Positions 57,036 through 64,000 of a DNA stretch of 64,000 nt are shown here, one piece after another. The notes beneath the pieces were generated by a model that did not search any database, was not told where the DNA came from, and saw only the letters and a list, made by a program, of their open reading frames with translations. Made by a program: the position numbers and the translations under genes. The stretch spans positions 66,700,281 through 66,764,280 of the forward strand of contig CM043956.1 of the NCBI GenBank assembly GCA_014529385.2, given 5' to 3'. Source of the DNA: Adiantum capillus-veneris. Lineage: Eukaryota; Streptophyta; Polypodiopsida; Polypodiales; Pteridaceae. Every line of letters starts with the position of its first letter. Within the stretch, counting starts at the first letter, position 1.

Positions 57036-58440
57036 TTGGAGGAGGTAGGTTCCCAAGATAACCAAGGTGTGCAAGACGAAGGGATGCTAGAGAGTATGCT
57101 ATCAAAAACCACACTTACAAAGGAAGAAAGAGGGCACTTCAAATGTGTGCTAAGGAAGTTTCCTAAGTTTTTTGCTAAAGACTACACCAACGTGCATAGA
57201 GTAGATGATGTTCAATACAAGATGGATCTAAACCCAGAGGCCACACTTAAGGCTCAAAAGCTATGAAGGCTAGGAGTCATCAAGAAGCAGGCTTTACTCA
57301 AGGAGGTAAGAAAGCTTCTAGCAACAGGTTTCATTTATGCAATGGAGAATTCAGAGTAAGTCTCTCCCATTGTTGTCACTCCCAAGAAGAACGGAAAGTG
57401 GAGGGTGTGTGTGGATTACCGTCCACTAAATGAGGCAACAAAAACAGATCACTTTCCCCTCCCATTTCAGATGAGATACTAAATGAAGTAGTTGGTCACG
57501 AGAAGTATACAATGAGTGATGTCTACTCAGGTTACTTTCAAATAGGGATTGCATTGGAGGATCAATTGAAAACAACCTTCGTCACTCCTTGGGGTTGTTA
57601 AGATTTTAGAGTCATGCCTTTTGGCCTCACAAATGCTGTTGCAACTTTTCAACATTTCATGAACGTGGTGTTTCAAGTATTCTCTGGCAAGTCAATTAGG
57701 GTGTTCATTGATCATTTAAATTTCATTTATATCTCAAAAGCATTGCATCTACAAAGGGTATAAGAAGGGTATAAGAAGGATTGAAGAAGCTTTATGACAT
57801 TGGCGGTTAACTCAACCTCGACAAGTGCCTCATAGGTGAGGATGAAGTGATCTTGCTTGGTCACAAGGTTTCCTACAAAGGCATTGAGGTGGATCCTTCA
57901 AAGGCAAAGGCTCTTACTGAGCTCCCATCAGCCAACAATCTCAAAGAGGTCATCTCATTCATTCAAAAGGTGAAGTATATGTCACGCTTCATTCACTTAG
58001 CCTCGGAGTTACGTCACCTCTTGCAGAAATTGACACAATAAGTCGAGTTTGTTTGGTCTGATGAGCTTGAAAAATATTTTTGTAACATCAAATTCATTCT
58101 GTCAGAACTACTCTCACTTATGCCTCCCTGTTGGGAATACAATTCTTTGTTAGCTCTAGTATTGGTAAGGAAACAATTGGTGAAGTTTTATTACAACAAG
58201 ATCTCCACAGTACGAGGATGTGTCCCATCTACTTTGCTAGTAGGGTCATGAATACTTTGGAGAGAGGCTACACAAAGGCAGAACTCATGATTCTTTCTCT
58301 CATGTTTGCAATGAGAAAGTTTAGATCCTACTTGCTACCAAAACCTTTTGTAATTCTCACTGCAAAAAAAAAATTCCCTTGGGTGTCATCTCAAATGAAT
58401 CTTAGTACTAGGATCTCAAAGAGGATTATAGAGTTGTAAG
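57036..58440 (+). pseudogene. Tat RT and RT-linked RNase H remnant, element B
   Basis: KKNGKWRVCVDYRPLNEATK, YSGYFQIGIALEDQ, FRVMPFGLTNAVATFQ and VFIDHLNFIY, where the catalytic FIDD is FIDH, so this RT cannot be active. Stops occur at the codon after MENSE and in PWGC-stop-DF. 57847-58041 has the LGHKVSYKGIEVDPSKA connection segment. 58131-58439 is the degenerate first RNase H (CPIYFASRVMNTLERGYTKA). Confidence 0.9.
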
Positions 58441-58559
58441 AGTTCCAATACTCTTTCAAGGTAGAAGATAGTGTGCGTGCACAATTGGCAGGTATTATCA
58501 CTTATAGGGTACATGAGAAGGAGATTAATGTGGCTGAAGTAAACACCGTACCATTTCCA

Positions 58560-59240
58560 CCACCAAAAAGTATTGCTAATTCTTTTACCTTGTACTTTGA
58601 TGGAATTTTTCGACGAGCCACAGGAAAAGCAAGGGGAGGGGTAGTGTTTCTCAACCCAAGTGGAGAGGTTGTCACAGGAAAAGAAGGGGAGAGGGCTAGT
58701 ATTGCTCAATCCATGTGGACAGGTGGTCATGAAAGAGAAGGTCAATCTATCGGGTTCAACTAGCAACAATGAAGCAGAATATGACACACTACTTCATGGT
58801 TTAAAGATGTGCATTTGCCAAGGTATACAACATCTCATGGTAAATGGGGATGCACTTCTCATTGTGAAGCAAAGTTTAGGCATTTGGGTATGCAAGAATG
58901 AAAGCTTAAGGAAAAAAGTTCATGCCATTCATAGGTTGTTTAATCAGTTTGAAGAAGTGCAACTATATCATATTCCTAGGAAACAAAATGAAGATGCCGA
59001 TTTACTTGCACAACAAGCAGTTACATGCGTTGAGAAAGAAGTGCACGTCATCATGGTGGCAGTAGCTAGCAATCAACCAATATACCAGGAATTGGAGTCA
59101 TTGGCTCCCATTATTGGATACATTTTGGAGGGCGAGTTTCCACAAAACTTCCCAAAAGCTCAAAAGAGGAGGCTCATAAAGAAGGCAAGTATCTATCTCT
59201 TCCTAGAAGGCTTCCTCTATCAAAGAGGAAAAGATTAGGT
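58560..59240 (+). pseudogene. Second RNase H, element B, with a short tandem duplication
   Basis: LYFDGIFRRATGKA, NNEAEYDTLLHGLK, VNGDALLIVKQSLGIWV and NEDADLLAQ keep the four acidic residues. An internal partial duplication near 58620-58730 (acaggaaaag.aaggggag repeated) breaks the frame after the first strand. Equivalent to the second RNase H of element A and diagnostic of the Tat lineage. Confidence 0.85.
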
Positions 59241-59249
59241 GTGTAGAAG

Positions 59250-60400
59250 ACTACCAACAATGGAGGAAATTCCAACCATTCTAAAAGGTTTGCATGAAGA
59301 AGCATGTGGTGGCCATTTGCCCAAGAGTTAACTATGAAGAAGATTTTGCTTGTGGGGTATGTTTGGCCAAGCCTGCATGTGGATGCCCAACATTGGTGTA
59401 AAAGCTGTCACAATTGTCAAGTAAATGAAAATAGAAGATTGGTACATGGTACAAGGCAAATCGTGCTTGCAAATGGACCCTTTGAAAAGAGGGGCATTGA
59501 TGTTATGGATCCTCTGCCTAGAACAAACAATGGTAAACTCTACATTCTAGTGGTTGTAGATTACAGGACTAGGTGGGTAGAGGCTCAAAGTGTGACAAGG
59601 GTAAATGGGAAAATAGTGAGCAGGTTTTTCTACACTAATATTTGTTGCAGATTTGGCACACCTTTGGAGATTGTTTCTGATAATGGCCCACAGTTCAGGA
59701 AGGGTTTACTCATGGAATTTTGTAAAGAGCTTCACATTCTACATTGTCATAGCATACCCTATTACCCACAGTTAAATTTTTGAGTGGAGAAGGCTAATGG
59801 TTTCATTGCAGGCATCATTAGAAAGATGATGCAAAACAAGATAAAGTTGTGGGATGACTTCTTAGATGGTTCCTTGTGGGCGTATCGAACCACATATAGG
59901 AAAGCCACAGAGTTCACGCCATTTCACTTGGTTTATGGACAAGAGGCTTTGTAGCCTATCGAGCTCAACATCCCAATGATACGGCTTCATAGCAGAGGTG
60001 CACAAGATGATCAAAAGGTATGGATGGATTGACTTCTTACATTAGTGGATCTTGAGTGGAAAAGAGAAGCAGCTTACAAGTGCTACAAGAGGAAAGCTAT
60101 ACAAGCAAAAGAAAAGCTCGACAAGAGATTGAAGGACAAAGGCATCAAGGAAGGAGATCTTGTGCTAAGGTATGACAATCGACTTGATAATTGTTTTGAT
60201 GCCAAGTTTGAAACTACATGGCAGGGGACATACATAGTCAAGAAGGCTTTCAATTCAAGTTACTATCATCTTATGGACTTAAATGGTAAAGAGCACTCCA
60301 AGAAGGTAAATGGGAATCGCTTCAAGCCCTATTTGAGTCTCCTTCTACCAAAGATCTATCAAAAGGCAACTTTCTCATGTAGGTTTTGTTGCATCAAGCA
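59250..60400 (+). pseudogene. Tat integrase remnant, element B
   Basis: GIDVMDPLPRTNNGKLYILV (59490), RFGTPLEIVSDNGPQF (59655), then a stop at the point of the catalytic Glu (NF-stop-VEKANGF). WAYRTTYRKATEFTPFHLVYG follows at about 59880, and 60045-60350 holds the C-terminal part (KGIKEGDLVLRYDNRLD, TWQGTYIVKKAF). The zinc finger is frame-shifted (HEEACGGHLP then CKSCHNCQ). Inactive. Confidence 0.88.
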
Positions 60401-60531
60401 TGAGTGCAACTCGAGCCAAAATGCCAAGGGGCCAAACAATGAAAATCTCGTCAAGGACTCAGAAGCACTCTCTTTGGAAAAGATTCTTTATGATGGTACA
60501 TTAATATATCATCATCTTGGGGGAGAGCTAA

Positions 60532-62078
60532 TGATAGCCATTTTTTGGCTATCCAAAATTGCCATAGTGAGCTACCCTACCAAAATCACCTAAACACTGT
60601 GGCTATCCCTACCTTTTCATTGTACATAGGCGTGTGTGAGTTAGGGGACTTTTCCCATATCTGCTTAAAAACCCTCACTTAGCTAATCACTGGGCTAGTT
60701 GAGCCAAAAAAATAAATAAAAATAAAAGCCAAAGTATATTATGACTCTTTTGTGTATAAGTATTTCATTGTATATAGGGCTTAAATATATGGATTTTTAT
60801 TATAACTATTTTGGTATTTATTTAAATATTTCTATTTAGGTGTGTGTTATTTACCAGAGTATGGTATGTACATTTACTCACCATTACCACGATCTTTCTT
60901 ACCTATGTAATCTATAAAAAATCATTTCATCCAAGCTTCTCTTATTTTTTTGTGAATCCACTCCAGAGAAAAACTTCAAAAATACCTCTCACCACCAGTC
61001 ATTTCCTTTCACTAAATCCCTATTCCTTACATGTATTCTTTCTCAGCTGTTTTAAATAAATATACATCAATAAAAACAAATGAGGATTCTCCTTATTTGA
61101 TTCCCTATATTTCATATATATTATATATATATATAGCTAGCACTATTCTAGATTCCATGAATTGTTTAGATATACTAACCTGTTTTTTTTTCCATCATAT
61201 CCATATATTCTATTTACACATAATCCACAACCATGCATATTTTCAAACCCCTAAGAATCTATTAGGTCATGCTCTCATGCAAAGAGGGTCACTGAAGACT
61301 TTTCTAGGAGAAAACACAGGCATTTTGGTGGGATTTTTAGCGTCCACCTCCACTCCAAATTTGAGGATGTGACCAAAATGAAAATTTAGCTCACAAGCTG
61401 AATAATCACCTCAAAGTTTTTCATAGTTATTGGAGCTTCCACTGTTGAGATATGATATTTTTTTGTGGGCCTCAGTCTGCCCACGTTTTTTCTCACAAGT
61501 CACCCTTGTCTTTTCTCACCTCCATTCACTTCCACACACACCCTCATTCCTCTCCATCCCTCACTCAAACCTACACCTTCCATGTCTTTTCTCACCCTCT
61601 TCACCACTAACCTCCTCTCTTACTTCCATAGCTCTCATATGAGCTCTATATGCACTTACACCATCTCTATGCCTCTCTCTATCAGCTCTAATCACAAATC
61701 CTTTTACCTCTTCTCTATATACATAAAATCTAGCATTTAAAACCATGATTAACCTCTACTAATTGAAAATTCTCATCAACTATTTCATCATGGTGACTCA
61801 ACCTTGGCGACGACAACACAAGAAGGGAAGAAGAAAAAGAGTATCGACAGTCATTTTGAGAACCTACAAAAGTAAGTCCAAAACCTCTTCAAGCTTCACC
61901 ATCACAAGGATTTCCTCTCTTAATACAACCATTTTACTTCAACCATCCACTTCATTGTACCCATTTTAATATATCATTAACTTTTTAGTGATTACTAACA
62001 CTAAACACTAACATACTAACACAAAATAGCCATTGACCTAACCATAAAAGACACCTCACCTCAAGACATATGCATAGT

Positions 62079-62120
<42 letters not shown>

Positions 62121-63128
62121 ACTCTACTTTTACCTTATCTACCATCAATAATGTTTTTTTCTAAAATCCACGTCCATGACTCAAGCAGACAAAGAAGGCC
62201 CGCAATGTTTTGATATTAACAAAAAATTCATAATCTTGATTTGTTAGCTTGTAAATTAGAATTTCCAATAATCTTAATGAGAGGTCTCTAACCTATAAAT
62301 GGGCCCCTCTCATTCTTATAAATCATCTCCAACATCTCACATAGCAGCCCAACACTCTATGCGTGAGAAGAGACGTAGGCATAGCAACCACTTTGTGAGC
62401 TTCACCTTTGGTGTGAGAGAAGCTTTCAAGCTACACATTGCAAGTGAGAGAGCATGAGTTAAAAATCCTCAAAAAAACTATTGTATTTGTTCCTCCATCA
62501 TCAATAATTGAGGTTTGGTGCATCAAAGGCGTGATTCGAGGTTCAAAGCTTTGTCCTTCCATTTGTGCAATACGGTTTGGTGAATTCGAGGTGACTTGTG
62601 TATTTTAGGTTTTTATCCTTTGCTCTTGTTTGAGAAAGTGTTTTTGTATGTTTTTCATTGCCAATTTTGTGTCTATTATTGTAACAGAGTATTGTGGTGA
62701 GAGGTCTCCCACACCCTAAGACAGTGTGTGTGTGTTGGCAATGTTTATCATTGAGGTAGCTTTGTACAAGCTCTATGATAACATCATAACGAACTATCTC
62801 CATTTCCAAGTTGCAAACAAGGTATTATGCAAGTTCCATTCCTCTCTTTCTTCTCTTTGCTCTGGCTCTCTCTTGCGCCATTTGGTGTGTGTCTTTGTGT
62901 GAAATTTCTTGTGTGCATTTTGTTGCACCTCCTCTTGTTTGTGACAAAATCTCTCTTTCGTCCTAGTTCACATCCCATAACTATGTGGTGCCCCTATCTT
63001 GTTTGGGTTTGGCTGTGGGTTTGTTTTTGTGTTGTGCATGTGGCTTCCCTAGCCCCAATTGAGCAGCACGGGGGCCTTGAGGGGTGCTTAGAGGTCGCCT
63101 CTCTTGTTACCCGTCTCGAACCGCCTCA
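60532..63128 (+). repeat. 3' LTR of Tat element B (about 2.6 kb)
   Basis: TGATAGCCATTTTTTGGC..CCGCCTCA; parallels 51924-54616 with many differences. (CT)n here is 62081-62117, shorter than in the 5' LTR. Confidence 0.9.
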
Positions 63129-64000
63129 GTATAAGATTGTTATAGGCCCACATTATTTTAATTGTGCATACAATTAAGTACAAAAAGGTTTCATTTTTTA
63201 TACTCTATATACCTATCATCGGAGATTGTATGACTACACCAAAATTTACTCATATATATGCTTTATGTCAATATACCTTGGTAATTAACCTTCATAATAA
63301 GACCCACTAAGAATCAACAACATCCAAACATGTTTTAATATGATAATTCTAAACATAATTACGAAGCCCAAAAAATGCACAAATGAAAAAGCTAGCTTCC
63401 ACATTCCGAGTTGTACTTATAGCCAAATTGGTATTGTATGCTTAGGTTTGGACTTGAGTTACAAATTCACCATGTTCATTGAAGGAATTGAGAAATATTG
63501 AGCATAGTATATTTCTTACTCAAAATGAGTTTGATTTTTATAATTTGGAGTTGTTTCCTCGACTTTGTGTTGTTAGTTATTGAGGATCTTAGGTGTCCCA
63601 AAACTCAAGAAAGATACAATAAATGGTGAGGATTCTATATGCACAATCAAACTTGCCTTTCTATTGCATATACATTGTTAAAAATTTGATCAAAATGTAA
63701 AATTTGTCTATAAATCTGCATGGCATGATTTTTGTAAATAGGTCATAACCTCAAATACATAGAGTATCCACATATTAGAATCATTTGAAAGAATTTATAA
63801 TAATGAAATCTACTTATAAAGCACCCTAAAACTCAGTAAGATGCATTTTAGCATGTCTATGGACAATTTTATGAAAAAATGTGCAAAAATAGCACACATT
63901 TGTTGGCACAATTCAGGTTGAAAAGTGCTTATGAAAGACAATTCTAAACTTTTCAGCTCATAAGCTATCTTTGTGGATATTAAACACTCTAGGATCTCTT
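63129..64000. other. Noncoding end of window
   Basis: AT-rich, no ORF, repeat or motif recognised. Confidence 0.5.

Larger units (their letters stand above)
51924..63128 (+). mobile_element. Tat-lineage Ty3/gypsy element B, old and inactive (11.2 kb)
   Basis: LTRs 51924-54616 and 60532-63128, primer-site match, pre-gag modules, degraded gag-protease-RT-RNase H, second RNase H, integrase, purine tract (about 60519-60531). GTAT precedes the left LTR and follows the right one, a 4-bp match where 5 bp is usual. Same domain order and pre-gag module as element A but clearly diverged. Many stops and frameshifts; the LTRs differ by numerous substitutions and indels, so it is much older than A. Confidence 0.9.

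Overview
This window is nuclear plant DNA, most likely from a seed plant, that is almost entirely transposable elements. The evidence is the plant-only element types present: Tat-lineage Ty3/gypsy elements with a second RNase H, a CACTA (En/Spm) element with its two standard genes, Ty1/copia with an initiator-tRNA-Met primer site, short-LTR elements and long (CT)n/(GA)n microsatellites. Introns have GT..AG borders. No bacterial-style operons, rRNA or CRISPR are present.

Layout. 1-528 (minus): piece of a CACTA transposase. 1229-1534: (GA)n tract beside a tRNA-Met-type primer site and a 153-bp LTR-like block. 1625-4155 (minus): decayed coding region of unknown family. 4156-6504: no gene seen. 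6505-25889 (minus): Tat gypsy element A. It has two LTRs (24421-25889 and 8045-9564), a pre-gag block of small ORFs, gag, protease, and one RT/RNase H/second RNase H/integrase ORF. A 7.9-kb CACTA element (13315-21242, AAG target duplication) split it between protease and RT. Beyond its left LTR a second, truncated copy of the 5' internal region follows (6505-8044), so three-part LTR-internal-LTR-internal architecture is present.

25890-30282: noncoding, with an inverted-repeat MITE-like element. 30283-35862: LTR element with 177-bp LTRs, GACCA target duplication and no usable coding capacity; it carries a 149-bp (CT)n tract and a tRNA-Ala pseudogene. 38376-39215: gypsy integrase remnant. 41940-44220: noncoding repeat. 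About 45657-48290: Ty1/copia 5' part, cut off in the pre-integrase domain and joined to a repeat also found at 43.56 kb. 50112-51081: the only plausible host gene, a TATA box, an ORF for a secreted Ser/Thr-rich protein with cysteines about every 22 residues, and a poly(A) signal. 51924-63128 (plus): older Tat element B with 2.6-2.7 kb LTRs and a heavily mutated gag-pol. 63129-64000: nothing recognised.

The most notable unexplained signals are a small pre-gag protein module shared by the two diverged Tat elements (and present twice in element B), the cysteine-repeat secreted protein, and the unidentified decayed coding region at 1.6-4.2 kb. All family calls come from reading motifs; no database search was run.
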